DNA from: Pseudaeromonas paramecii
Lineage (GTDB): Bacteria; Pseudomonadota; Gammaproteobacteria; Enterobacterales; Aeromonadaceae
Direction of reading: 5' to 3'
NCBI RefSeq assembly: GCF_039540575.1
Contig: NZ_BAABFC010000024.1
Coordinates: forward strand, 1-62,906
DNA: 62,906 nt
Within the stretch, counting starts at the first letter, position 1. Every line of letters begins with the position of its first letter. Under the pieces are notes generated by a model that saw only the letters and a list, made by a program, of their open reading frames with translations, ran no database searches and was not told the DNA's origin. A program made the translations under genes and the position numbers. Of the stretch, positions 51,035-58,837 are shown piece by piece.

Positions 51035-52648
51035 ATGCGTCTGTCCGTCGGAGCCGTCAGCCTCAATCTGTGCCTGGCCCTCTACTTCACCCTGGTGCTA
51101 AACCTGCCGATCCTGAGCCACTTCTACCGGATCCTGAGTGGGCTGCCCCATTACGACGCCGGCTTTGCCCTCTCCATCCCGCTGGTGCTGCTGGCCGCCC
51201 TGAATCTGGTGTTTCTGCCCTTTAGCTGGCGCCCGCTGCAAAAGGGCTTCTTCTTCGTGCTGTTGCTGCTCTCCTCCGTGGTGAGCTACGCCATGTTCAA
51301 CTACGGGGTGATCTTCGACGCCACCATGGTGCAGAACATAGTGGAGACCAACACGGGCGAGGCCTCCGCCTACCTCAATGCCTCCGTGCTGGGCTGGGTG
51401 GTCCTCACCGGCCTGCTGCCAGGTTTGCTGCTGCTGAGCGTCAAGGCCCGGCCGTCGGCCAAGCCCTGGCATGGCCTGGCACGCCGCCTGGGCTCGGGGC
51501 TGGTATCCGTGCTGGTGATCGGTCTGGTCGCCGCCGGCTACTACAAGGACTACGCCTCCGTCGGGCGCAACAATCCGCACCTGAACCGGGAAATCGTGCC
51601 CAGCAGCTACCTCTACTCCGGCTTCCGCTATGTGCAGAATACCTACTTCAGCCAGCCACAACCCTTCGTCCAGATAGGCACAGACGCCAAGCAAAAAACC
51701 ACCCCCAACGCCAAACCCAGCCTGATGATACTGGTGGTAGGGGAGACGGCCCGGGCACAGAACTACGCCTTGAATGGCTACCCGCGCCCCACCAATCCCT
51801 TCACTCAGGATCTGGGGGTGATCAGCTTCCAGCAGGTGCGCTCCTGCGGTACCGCCACCGCCGTCTCCGTGCCCTGCATGTTCTCCAACATGACCCGTGA
51901 CAACTACAGCGATAGCCGCGCCAAGCACCAGGAAGGCCTGTTGGACGTGCTGCAGCATGCCGGCGTGACCCTGAGCTGGCGGGAGAACGACGGCGGCTGC
52001 AAGGGGGTCTGCGACCGCATCCCCCATGAGCAGATGCCCAAGGATGACCCCACCCTGTGCGATGGCGAAAGCTGCCACGACGAGGTGCTGCTCAAGGGGC
52101 TGGCGGACAGCCTGGCCGACCCCAAGGGCAATACCCTGGTGACCCTGCACCTGATGGGCAGCCACGGCCCCACCTACTTTCAGCGCTATCCGGACTCGGC
52201 CCGCTACTTCACCCCGGACTGTCCGCGCAGCGACATCGAAAACTGCAGTCAGGAGGCGTTGATCAACACCTATGACAACAGCCTGCGCTACACAGACCAG
52301 GTGCTGGCCCAGCTGATCAAGACCCTGCAGGGACTGTCGGATCGCTATGACACCGCCCTGCTCTATCTGTCGGATCACGGTGAATCCCTGGGGGAGAAGG
52401 GCCTCTACCTGCACGGTACCCCCTATGCCATGGCCCCCAGTGAGCAGACCCATGTGCCCATGATTGGCTGGTTCTCCCCCGCCTTTGCCCAGGAGAAGTC
52501 CCTGGATCTGGGCTGCCTGCGGCAGGAGGCCCAGCAGGGCAAGTTCTCCCAGGACAACCTGTTTCACTCCATCCTGGGGCTGATGGACGTCACCACCCAG
52601 GAGTATCAGTCGCAACTGGATCTGTTCCACCCCTGCCGGCTGGGCTGA
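51035..52648 (+). CDS. eptA: Lipid A phosphoethanolamine transferase (EptA/MCR-3-like)
   Basis: A 537-residue inner-membrane enzyme that moves phosphoethanolamine from phosphatidylethanolamine to lipid A, lowering polymyxin binding. Five N-terminal helices (within 1-172) precede the periplasmic alkaline-phosphatase fold. Zinc and catalytic residues are visible: E237 (VVGETARA), the nucleophile threonine in SCGTATAVSVPCMFS (about T275), the DHGESLG motif, and paired cysteines. Long stretches (SCGTATAVSVPCMFSNM, ENDGGCKGVCDR, DCPRSDIENC) match what I remember of the mobile MCR-3 enzymes. It is chromosomal here and under a PmrA box, so it is an intrinsic, inducible gene. Confidence 0.92.
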   Translation: MRLSVGAVSLNLCLALYFTLVLNLPILSHFYRILSGLPHYDAGFALSIPLVLLAALNLVFLPFSWRPLQKGFFFVLLLLSSVVSYAMFNYGVIFDATMVQNIVETNTGEASAYLNASVLGWVVLTGLLPGLLLLSVKARPSAKPWHGLARRLGSGLVSVLVIGLVAAGYYKDYASVGRNNPHLNREIVPSSYLYSGFRYVQNTYFSQPQPFVQIGTDAKQKTTPNAKPSLMILVVGETARAQNYALNGYPRPTNPFTQDLGVISFQQVRSCGTATAVSVPCMFSNMTRDNYSDSRAKHQEGLLDVLQHAGVTLSWRENDGGCKGVCDRIPHEQMPKDDPTLCDGESCHDEVLLKGLADSLADPKGNTLVTLHLMGSHGPTYFQRYPDSARYFTPDCPRSDIENCSQEALINTYDNSLRYTDQVLAQLIKTLQGLSDRYDTALLYLSDHGESLGEKGLYLHGTPYAMAPSEQTHVPMIGWFSPAFAQEKSLDLGCLRQEAQQGKFSQDNLFHSILGLMDVTTQEYQSQLDLFHPCRLG

Positions 52649-52729
52649 GATTGATTCAGCCTGGGTTATGGCGAGCGGCCACCGCTAAGGTTAGACTCGG
52701 AAAAACCCAGGCAATCAAAGGAGTTTCCC

Positions 52730-53209
52730 ATGGTGGTCTCACGAAACCTGACCTCAGTCGCCCTCTTGAGCAGCGGCCTGCTGCTGACGGGGGCCGCCCA
52801 GGCCCAATCCGATGTCAGCATGTTCCCGCCGGCGGCAGAGGGTCAGCAGCGGCTGGTGATCCTGCTGCCCAAGCTGGACAAGGAGCAGGACGTCAAGGTG
52901 GAAATCCAGCTGGCCAAGGCCATGGAGGTGGATTGCAACCGCCAGCGCCTCGGCGGCGATCTTAGCCAGCAGAGCCTCAAGGGCTGGGGCTACTCCTACC
53001 ATGTGCTGGATAAGGTGTCCCCGCCCATGAGCACCATGATGGCCTGCCCGGACAAGACCAAGCATGAGGCCATGGTGCCCGTGATGGGCCAGGGCTACCT
53101 GCTGGACTACAACAGCCGCCTGCCCCTGGTGATCTATGTGCCGGCGGATCTGAGCGTCAGCTACCGCCTCTGGCAAGCCGGTGACAGCCAGCCCGCCCCC
53201 CAGGGGTAG
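52730..53209 (+). CDS. eco: Ecotin, periplasmic serine protease inhibitor
   Basis: A 159-residue precursor with a signal peptide (about 1-25, ending AQA). The ecotin fold is clear: VDCNRQRLGGDL, GWGYSYHVLDKV, and the reactive loop MSTMMACPDK with Met at the P1 position, as in E. coli. The two cysteines (VDC and MAC) form the loop-stabilising disulfide. The protein dimerises and blocks trypsin-like, chymotrypsin-like and elastase-like proteases, protecting the periplasm. AAAGGAG precedes the ATG. It ends at a strong terminator. Confidence 0.96.
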   Translation: MVVSRNLTSVALLSSGLLLTGAAQAQSDVSMFPPAAEGQQRLVILLPKLDKEQDVKVEIQLAKAMEVDCNRQRLGGDLSQQSLKGWGYSYHVLDKVSPPMSTMMACPDKTKHEAMVPVMGQGYLLDYNSRLPLVIYVPADLSVSYRLWQAGDSQPAPQG

Positions 53210-53227
53210 AACCTCCACTCAACATGA

Positions 53228-53260
53228 AAGAAGGCGCTCCTTACGAGCGCCTTCTTGTTC
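53228..53260. terminator. Terminator after ecotin
   Basis: A perfect 12-bp stem (53228-53239 with 53245-53256) with a 5-nt loop, between convergent eco and the thrombospondin-repeat gene. Confidence 0.9.
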
Positions 53261-53279
53261 CGACTTGTCTGACTCAGGC

Positions 53280-56162
53280 TCAGGGCATCTGCTGAGCCAG
53301 GAAGCTCTGCGCATCCGCCTGCTGCAGGAAGAAATGTCCCTGCCAGCTGCTGAAATGCCCCGCCACCGGATCTATCACATCGCCATTGGGTAGCCAGGGG
53401 CTGATAAACCACTGGGCGTAAGCGTCATACCAGGCCCAAGGCGTCTCGACCACTGGCTGCAACAGCACCAGTGAGCCGGCGGCATCCTTGATGATCCAGC
53501 CGGAATGGCCGGCGGCATCCAGACCGCCATCCACCAGCTGCAGGCTCAGCAACTGCCAGCTGCCCCAGCTCTCGTCCTCGGTGATCACAGGCCAGTTGGT
53601 GACCCAGTACCAGGTGCGCGGGCTGCCATCGGCGGCGTAACGGAAGGAGCGACTGAGCAGGCCGCCGTTGTAATCGGACAGGCCTGGCAGAGCCTCGGCA
53701 TCAATCTCCGCCAACGCCACCCCGGCCTGGCGCAGGGCCTCCACCTGACCGGGCAGATCGGCCACCAGCTGGCTGCCCCACTCGGCGAAGCGGTGGCCCA
53801 CCCAGAGATCGTTGGCTTCTTTGCGGTAGATCTTGTAGTCCTGCCCCTGGTCATCCAGGGTGAAGGGGTGATCCGCCAACGCATAATGGTGCCAGGTGGA
53901 AAACTCCCGGGTTTCGTCATCCCCCACCTGACGCTGTACCGCCTCATAGTCGTTGAACAAGTAGCCGTCCGGATGGTCGGCATCCACCAGTTTGCCGTTC
54001 GTGGCGCTGTCACTGCCGTAATCCAGCAGGTAGCGGGCCCCCCGCAGGGTCACCTGATCCGGCGCCTCACCGCGGATGGTTTCGTGTTCGTACCAGTAGG
54101 CGGCTCGTTCGCTGCGATTCCAGTTGTAATCGGCATACTCCTCGAACACCTCATCCTGGGGATTGGCCCACACGGGTTGGGCCACCCTTTCTATCACGCG
54201 TCCATCCGGGTGGGTTTCCGTCTGATAGATCTCGTTATAGCTGCCGTCCGCCGCCCAATCCCGCAGCTGGAACACCAGGCTGCCGCCGTCGCTCAAGGGG
54301 CGAGTCACATCCAGCTGGGCATAGTGGGGCAGGCTGCTGGCCGGGTCAAAATTGGCCATGTCAGGCCACTCGTACTCCACAAAGCAACCCAGGGCATCCC
54401 CATCCTGCTCCTCGGCCCAGGGGCACAGGCTGCGGCTGGCGCCGGCCTGTCCCACCACCTGCAGCTTGTGCTGGATAAAGTCCACCTGGCCATAATTGCC
54501 CGCCGCCACCTGCGCCGCCAGATCGCCACCATCGTATTCCCGGTTGCTGCGATCCACCCCATCGGCAATGCCCTCCACCAGGGGATCGGTTTCGTCGTAA
54601 TAGTGCCAGCTCTCCTCGCCGGCCGCGCCGATCTGCCCCTGGGCATAGACCTGGCCCTGCTGCTTGAGCTGGTTGTCGCGGTTGTAGTCCTTCTGCCAAT
54701 GGGCCTGCTCCTGGTAACTACCATCGCTCTGGCGCACCAGCAGCCGTTCCGCCACCTCCTGCTGGGAGGGCTCGCCGTCCAGGTAGACGTAATCCTGGGC
54801 CACCGGATCCCAGTCATAACTGACCCAGGTCTCGCTGATGCGCTGATGGCCATCGTTAAAGGTCTCGGTCAGCCGGCTGCCCAGCAGGCGAATGGTGCGG
54901 GCATCCCCCAGATAGTCCTGCAGCAGCACCTTGACCTCATCCAGGCTCTCCTGCCGATCCGCTACCGACTTGGCCGCATCCTGGGGATAGGCATCGCCGT
55001 TATCCCCTACCCCATCGCCGTCAGAATCCCGGCTCTCGCTGGCATCCTCGGCAAAGGCATCGCCATGGTCGCCCACCCCGTCACCATCCGTGTCGGCACT
55101 CTCGCTGGCGTCCTGCGGGAAGGCGTCGGCATGGTCACCCACCCCGTCGCCATCGCTGTCGGCACTCTCGCTGGCGTCCTGCGGGAAGGCATCGCCATGG
55201 TCACCCACCCCGTCGCCATCGGTGTCAGCGCTCTCGCTGGCGTCCTGCGGGAAGGCATCGCCATGGTCACCCACCCCATCGCCATCGCTGTCGGCACTCT
55301 CGTCAGGATCCAGCGGGAAGGCATCCGCATTGTCCCCCACCCCATCGCCATCGGTGTCGGCATGCTCGTCAGGATCCAGCGGAAAGGCATCCTGCTCATC
55401 GGCAGTGCCGTCATTGTCGCTGTCCTGCATGACCACCAGGACACCCTCCTGGCTGTGCACCCGTATGCTCTGGGGATCCGTCTGCTCATCCAGCGGATGA
55501 TCCGCCAGATACTGCGCCAGCGCCTGCCCCATCTGGGCGCCCTGATCCAGCAGGGTCTCGCCGTCACTCTCGGCCAGTGTCTCAGGCAGCAGGGCGGCCA
55601 GATTCAGGGCATAGATCTGGGCCTGGGTGTGCCCCTGGGCCAGAAAGTCCCCCAGCAGTGCCGTCTCGTCCAGCCCCAGCTGGCCGGCCACCTGCGCAAG
55701 GGCGGCAGTCAAGTCGCCATCCCCTTGCTGTTGCAGCTGCTGCGCCACCAGGGTGGACAGCGGGGTCACCACCGTCTGCCCGGCCGGCGCCACCATGACG
55801 AAGCTGCGGGTCAGGGTCTCGGGCGTCGCCGTACCATCCCCCAGATCCTGGGTCTGGCCGGCGATGGCCTGCACCAGCAGGCGGTACTGGCTGGGGTCGG
55901 GCACCCCGGTCACCGTCAGGCTGGCCCGCCCCGTGGCGTCCGTGGTGGCTTGGGGCTCATCCTCATCCAGCTGGCTGTCGCCATCCAGATCCAGCCAGAC
56001 CAGCGCCTGGCTCAGGTAACCGTCGATGGCGGTCACCTCCAGGCTCTGGCTGCTGCGGTCGTTATCGCTACCGCCACAGCCCGCCAGGGCCAGCGCCAGA
56101 GCCAAGGCGCTGAGCGACCGGCCGGGAATAGCATAAAAGCGAAGAGAAGGCTGCTTGCACAT
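53280..56162 (-). CDS. Lipoprotein with thrombospondin type 3 repeats
   Basis: The ATG at 56162 follows AAGGAGTG and yields 960 residues with a lipoprotein signal ending LALAGC; the frame is open 21 codons further. After a helical N-terminal part with a VTAIDGYLSQALVWLDLDGD calcium-binding/transthyretin-like start, seven 22-residue calcium-binding repeats (DTDGDGVGD-DAFP type) form a rod at about 247-400. The large C-terminal part (about 420-960), rich in Trp, Tyr and Asp, has no family I know. It is likely exposed on the outer membrane. Convergent with eco. Confidence 0.85.
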   Translation of the reverse strand: MCKQPSLRFYAIPGRSLSALALALALAGCGGSDNDRSSQSLEVTAIDGYLSQALVWLDLDGDSQLDEDEPQATTDATGRASLTVTGVPDPSQYRLLVQAIAGQTQDLGDGTATPETLTRSFVMVAPAGQTVVTPLSTLVAQQLQQQGDGDLTAALAQVAGQLGLDETALLGDFLAQGHTQAQIYALNLAALLPETLAESDGETLLDQGAQMGQALAQYLADHPLDEQTDPQSIRVHSQEGVLVVMQDSDNDGTADEQDAFPLDPDEHADTDGDGVGDNADAFPLDPDESADSDGDGVGDHGDAFPQDASESADTDGDGVGDHGDAFPQDASESADSDGDGVGDHADAFPQDASESADTDGDGVGDHGDAFAEDASESRDSDGDGVGDNGDAYPQDAAKSVADRQESLDEVKVLLQDYLGDARTIRLLGSRLTETFNDGHQRISETWVSYDWDPVAQDYVYLDGEPSQQEVAERLLVRQSDGSYQEQAHWQKDYNRDNQLKQQGQVYAQGQIGAAGEESWHYYDETDPLVEGIADGVDRSNREYDGGDLAAQVAAGNYGQVDFIQHKLQVVGQAGASRSLCPWAEEQDGDALGCFVEYEWPDMANFDPASSLPHYAQLDVTRPLSDGGSLVFQLRDWAADGSYNEIYQTETHPDGRVIERVAQPVWANPQDEVFEEYADYNWNRSERAAYWYEHETIRGEAPDQVTLRGARYLLDYGSDSATNGKLVDADHPDGYLFNDYEAVQRQVGDDETREFSTWHHYALADHPFTLDDQGQDYKIYRKEANDLWVGHRFAEWGSQLVADLPGQVEALRQAGVALAEIDAEALPGLSDYNGGLLSRSFRYAADGSPRTWYWVTNWPVITEDESWGSWQLLSLQLVDGGLDAAGHSGWIIKDAAGSLVLLQPVVETPWAWYDAYAQWFISPWLPNGDVIDPVAGHFSSWQGHFFLQQADAQSFLAQQMP
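54963..55424 (-). repeat. Seven 66-bp calcium-binding repeats
   Basis: Seven consecutive units of 66 bp (22 residues) within the lipoprotein gene, each with DxDxDGxxD and a conserved DAFP or DAYP block. The central copies differ by few bases, so recombination can change their number without frameshift. The outermost units are more diverged. Confidence 0.9.
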
Positions 56163-56250
56163 GGGATCACTCCTTGATGATTTCTCCATGGCAACCCTAG
56201 CGCAGCCCGTTGGCGGCCGACTCACCCAAATGGGGGAGGCGCCGCTATGG

Positions 56251-57324
56251 TTATGGGCTTAACTGCACCGGCAGCCGCCGGGGCCCCCAGCGGCCCGGCT
56301 CAGGTTCGAAGCACCCGGCCAGGGGGCGTCCGCAGTGGGGGCAGGTGCCGGTCGGACTCAAGCCCCAGTGACTCAGCCGATAGCCCTCCCGCTCGATCAG
56401 CAGAGCGCCGCAGCCGGCGCAGCGGGTCTGGCCGCCGGCCCGCTCACTGCAGTTGCCCAGATAGACGTGCCTGAGCCCGGCCTGCTGGGCGATGGCCCTG
56501 GCCTGCTGCAGGCTGGCCAAGGGGGTGGCCGGGATGTCCTGCAGGTGAAAGTCCGGATGAAAGGCGGTGAAATGCAGCGGCACCTCGTCCCCCAACTCAT
56601 CGTGGATCCAGCGGCACATGGCCGCCAGCTCCGCCGGATCGTCGTTGAGCCCCGGGATCAGCAAGGTGGTGATCTCAAGCCACACCTCGGTCTGCCGGTG
56701 CAGGTAGCGCAGGGTGTCCAGCACCGGAGCCAGGTGACCGCCGCAGATCTGGTGGTAGAAGTCTTCGCTGAATCCCTTGAGATCCACATTGGCCGCATCC
56801 ATGGCGGCGAAGAATTCGACCCTGGGCTCGGGCTCTATGTAGCCGGCGGTCACCGCCACAGTCGCGATCCCGGCGGCATGGCAGGCCGCCGCCACATCCA
56901 GGGCATATTCCATGAAGATCACGGGATCGTTGTAGGTGAAGGCGATGCTGCGACAGCCCAGCTGCTGGGCCAGCCGGACCAGCTGCGCCGGCGAGGCCGC
57001 ATCACACAGGGTGTCCTGCTCCCGGGACTTGCTGATCGCCCAGTTCTGGCAGAACTTGCAGGTGAGGTTGCAGCCGGCGGTGCCGAAGGAGAGCACGGGA
57101 GTGCCCGGCAGAAAGTGATTCAGAGGCTTCTTCTCGATGGGGTCGACGCAAAAGCCGCTGGAGCGCCCATAACTGGTGAGCACTATCTGGCCATCCTGCG
57201 CCTGACGCACATAACAGACCCCGCGCTTGCCGTCCCGCAGCAGGCAGTGGCGAGGACAGAGGGTGCACTCGACCCGGCCATCGGCATGCCGCAACCAGTA
57301 GCGGGTAGCATGAGAGTCCTGCAT
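56251..57324 (-). CDS. amrS: AmmeMemoRadiSam system radical SAM enzyme
   Basis: The ATG at 57324 follows GGAGG and gives 357 residues; the frame is open 44 codons beyond. The radical SAM cluster motif is C85-x3-C89-x2-C92 (CNLTCKFC). The N-terminal part has four further cysteines (C20, C23, C27, C37), and the C-terminus has a zinc-ribbon-like set (TRCAGCG, GTCPHCG). The start LRHADGRVECTLCPRHC and GYIEPEPRVEFFAAMDAANVDLKGF are typical of AmrS, related to pyruvate formate-lyase activating enzymes. It should cleave SAM to make a radical; the substrate is not known. It is divergent from amrB across 60 bp. Confidence 0.93.
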   Translation of the reverse strand: MQDSHATRYWLRHADGRVECTLCPRHCLLRDGKRGVCYVRQAQDGQIVLTSYGRSSGFCVDPIEKKPLNHFLPGTPVLSFGTAGCNLTCKFCQNWAISKSREQDTLCDAASPAQLVRLAQQLGCRSIAFTYNDPVIFMEYALDVAAACHAAGIATVAVTAGYIEPEPRVEFFAAMDAANVDLKGFSEDFYHQICGGHLAPVLDTLRYLHRQTEVWLEITTLLIPGLNDDPAELAAMCRWIHDELGDEVPLHFTAFHPDFHLQDIPATPLASLQQARAIAQQAGLRHVYLGNCSERAGGQTRCAGCGALLIEREGYRLSHWGLSPTGTCPHCGRPLAGCFEPEPGRWGPRRLPVQLSP

Positions 57325-57349
57325 AACGCCTCCAATCCGAGGAGCAACA

Positions 57350-57361
57350 CTATAATTGTAG
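57350..57361. promoter_or_regulatory. Overlapping divergent -10 elements of amrS and amrB
   Basis: The near-palindrome CTATAATTGTAG carries TATAAT on the plus strand (57351-57356) and TACAAT on the minus strand (57355-57360). Each would give a leader of about 22-24 nt to its gene. Neither has a good -35, so an activator may be required. Two polymerases could not open this site at once. Confidence 0.6.
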
Positions 57362-57384
57362 GATTCCCTGACCCAGGAGGGCCC

Positions 57385-58164
57385 ATGCAGACGCTCAGAG
57401 CCGCCGCCGTGGCCGGCACCTTCTACCCGGCCAACCCCATCCTGCTGCGCGAGCAAATTACTCTCTGGTGCCGGGAGGGAGACGCCCCCACCCTGCCCAG
57501 ACCGGTGCGCGCCCTGCTGCTACCCCATGCCGGTTACTGCTACTCCGGCGCCATCGCCGCCGCCGGTATCCGCCTGCTGCCCAAGCAGGGGATAAAACGG
57601 GTACTGATCCTCTGTCCGGCTCACCATGTCTACCTGCGCGGCATGGCCCTCTCCTCGGCGGAGCGTTTCGCCACGCCCCTGGGGGAGATCCCCCTGGACA
57701 GAGCCGCATTGGCCGGACTCAGCCATCTGCCGGGGGTGCAGATCAACGACGAGGCCCACCGCTTCGAACATGCCATCGAGGTGCAGCTGCCCTTCTTGCA
57801 ACAACAGCTGGGGGATTTCAGCCTGCTGCCGGTGGTGGTGGGCGAAACCAGCCCTTCGGCGGTGGCCGGGCTGCTGGAGGCACTGATGAACGAGCAGACC
57901 CTGCTCATCATCAGCAGCGATCTCTCCCATTACCTGAGCTGGCAGCAGGCGCGGGAACGGGACGAAGAGACGCTGGCCCAGATCCTGGCCCTCAAGGGGG
58001 ATCTGCAGGGCCAGCAGGCCTGCGGCTGTTTCGCCCTCAACGGCGCCCTGCTGTGGGCTCGCCGCCACAAGCTGCAGGCCAGCCGGCTGGCGGCCGCCAA
58101 CTCCGGCGATACCGCCGGCGACAAACACAGAGTGGTGGGTTATGCCGCAATTGCCTTCTATTGA
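57385..58164 (+). CDS. amrB: AmmeMemoRadiSam system protein B (MEMO1-like)
   Basis: The ATG at 57385 lies six bases after CAGGAGG; the frame is open long before it but antisense to amrS there. The 259-residue protein is of the MEMO1 family, related to class III non-heme iron dioxygenases. Candidate metal ligands are H48 (LPHAGYCYSG), H80 or H81 (CPAHHVY), D179 (SSDLSHY) and C213 (QQACGCF), which correspond to H49, H81, D189 and C244 of human MEMO1. It overlaps amrA by 23 bp. It may handle or sense metal or act on a small substrate with AmrS; function unknown. Confidence 0.92.
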   Translation: MQTLRAAAVAGTFYPANPILLREQITLWCREGDAPTLPRPVRALLLPHAGYCYSGAIAAAGIRLLPKQGIKRVLILCPAHHVYLRGMALSSAERFATPLGEIPLDRAALAGLSHLPGVQINDEAHRFEHAIEVQLPFLQQQLGDFSLLPVVVGETSPSAVAGLLEALMNEQTLLIISSDLSHYLSWQQARERDEETLAQILALKGDLQGQQACGCFALNGALLWARRHKLQASRLAAANSGDTAGDKHRVVGYAAIAFY

Positions 58165-58705
58165 GGCGGCCGAACAGGCCGCCATGCTGGCCCTGGCGCG
58201 GGCCACCCTGCAGCATCACTGGCAACGGCAAGAACCGGCACCCACTGCTGTCCTGCCCCACGGTCAGCTGCTGCTGCCCTGCTTCGTCACCCTGCAAAAA
58301 GCCGGGCAACTGCGCGGTTGCATCGGCTGCCTGGAGGCCCGCATGCCCCTGGCCCAGGCCATCGCCTACTTCAGCCTGGCGGCCGCCTTCTCGGATCCCC
58401 GTTTCGCCCCCTTGAGCCAGGACGAGTTACCGCAGATCCGCATCCACCTCTCCTTGCTGGGCAGCATGACGCCCCTGCCGGCCCATAGCCGCGCCGCCCT
58501 GCTGGCGGCCCTCACGCCCGGTGAAGATGGTCTCAAGCTGCAGGACCCGCAGCACCAGGCCACCTTCCTGCCCAGCGTCTGGGAGCAACTGCCCAATCCC
58601 GAGGAGTTCGTCGATCAGTTGCTGCGCAAGGGCGGCTGGTCCCAGCACTGGCCGGGGCAGCTGCAGGCCTGGCGTTATCCGAGTCTCAGCTTTGGTGAAG
58701 ATTGA
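58142..58705 (+). CDS. amrA: AmmeMemoRadiSam system protein A (AMMECR1-like)
   Basis: A 187-residue AMMECR1 domain protein with the signature LRGCIG at 57-62 (here QLRGCIGCLE) and DPRFAPLSQDEL (about 85-96), followed by GLKLQDPQHQATFLPSVWEQ. The family is conserved from bacteria to man; its human member is mutated in a syndrome with midface hypoplasia, but the biochemistry is unknown. It starts inside the last codons of amrB and is therefore co-translated. Together the three genes define the AmmeMemoRadiSam system. Confidence 0.93.
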   Translation: MPQLPSIEAAEQAAMLALARATLQHHWQRQEPAPTAVLPHGQLLLPCFVTLQKAGQLRGCIGCLEARMPLAQAIAYFSLAAAFSDPRFAPLSQDELPQIRIHLSLLGSMTPLPAHSRAALLAALTPGEDGLKLQDPQHQATFLPSVWEQLPNPEEFVDQLLRKGGWSQHWPGQLQAWRYPSLSFGED

Positions 58706-58712
58706 GTCCAAA

Positions 58713-58736
58713 CCCTTGTTCTATCTGTAACAAGGG
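58713..58736. promoter_or_regulatory. Inverted repeat after amrA
   Basis: CCCTTGTT (58713-58720) and AACAAGGG (58729-58736), 8-nt spacer, 8 bases after the amrA stop. No T run follows. It may be a terminator, or an operator for the next gene. Confidence 0.5.
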
Positions 58737-58837
58737 GTAACAAGTGATTGGTTGGATCACAGATCCACAGCGCCAATAACAACCGGTTGCATTGTTTGCT
58801 GGTAGGCTGCCGCCAACTTAGCTGTCCGGAGCCCCCT

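Noticed and set aside
54963..55424. CRISPR-like spaced repeats
   Set aside because: The repeats are contiguous, in frame and encode calcium-binding loops; no spacers exist. The same holds for the 57-bp repeats at 24190-24366.
53505..56177. An 890-residue open frame on the plus strand opposite the thrombospondin-repeat lipoprotein
   Set aside because: It is the antisense shadow of a repeat-rich GC-rich gene. It has no ribosome site or family resemblance, and the minus-strand frame has a lipoprotein signal and calcium motifs.
56335..57384. Upstream extension of the amrB frame by about 350 codons
   Set aside because: It runs antisense through amrS. The MEMO1-like sequence begins at ATG 57385 with a good ribosome site.
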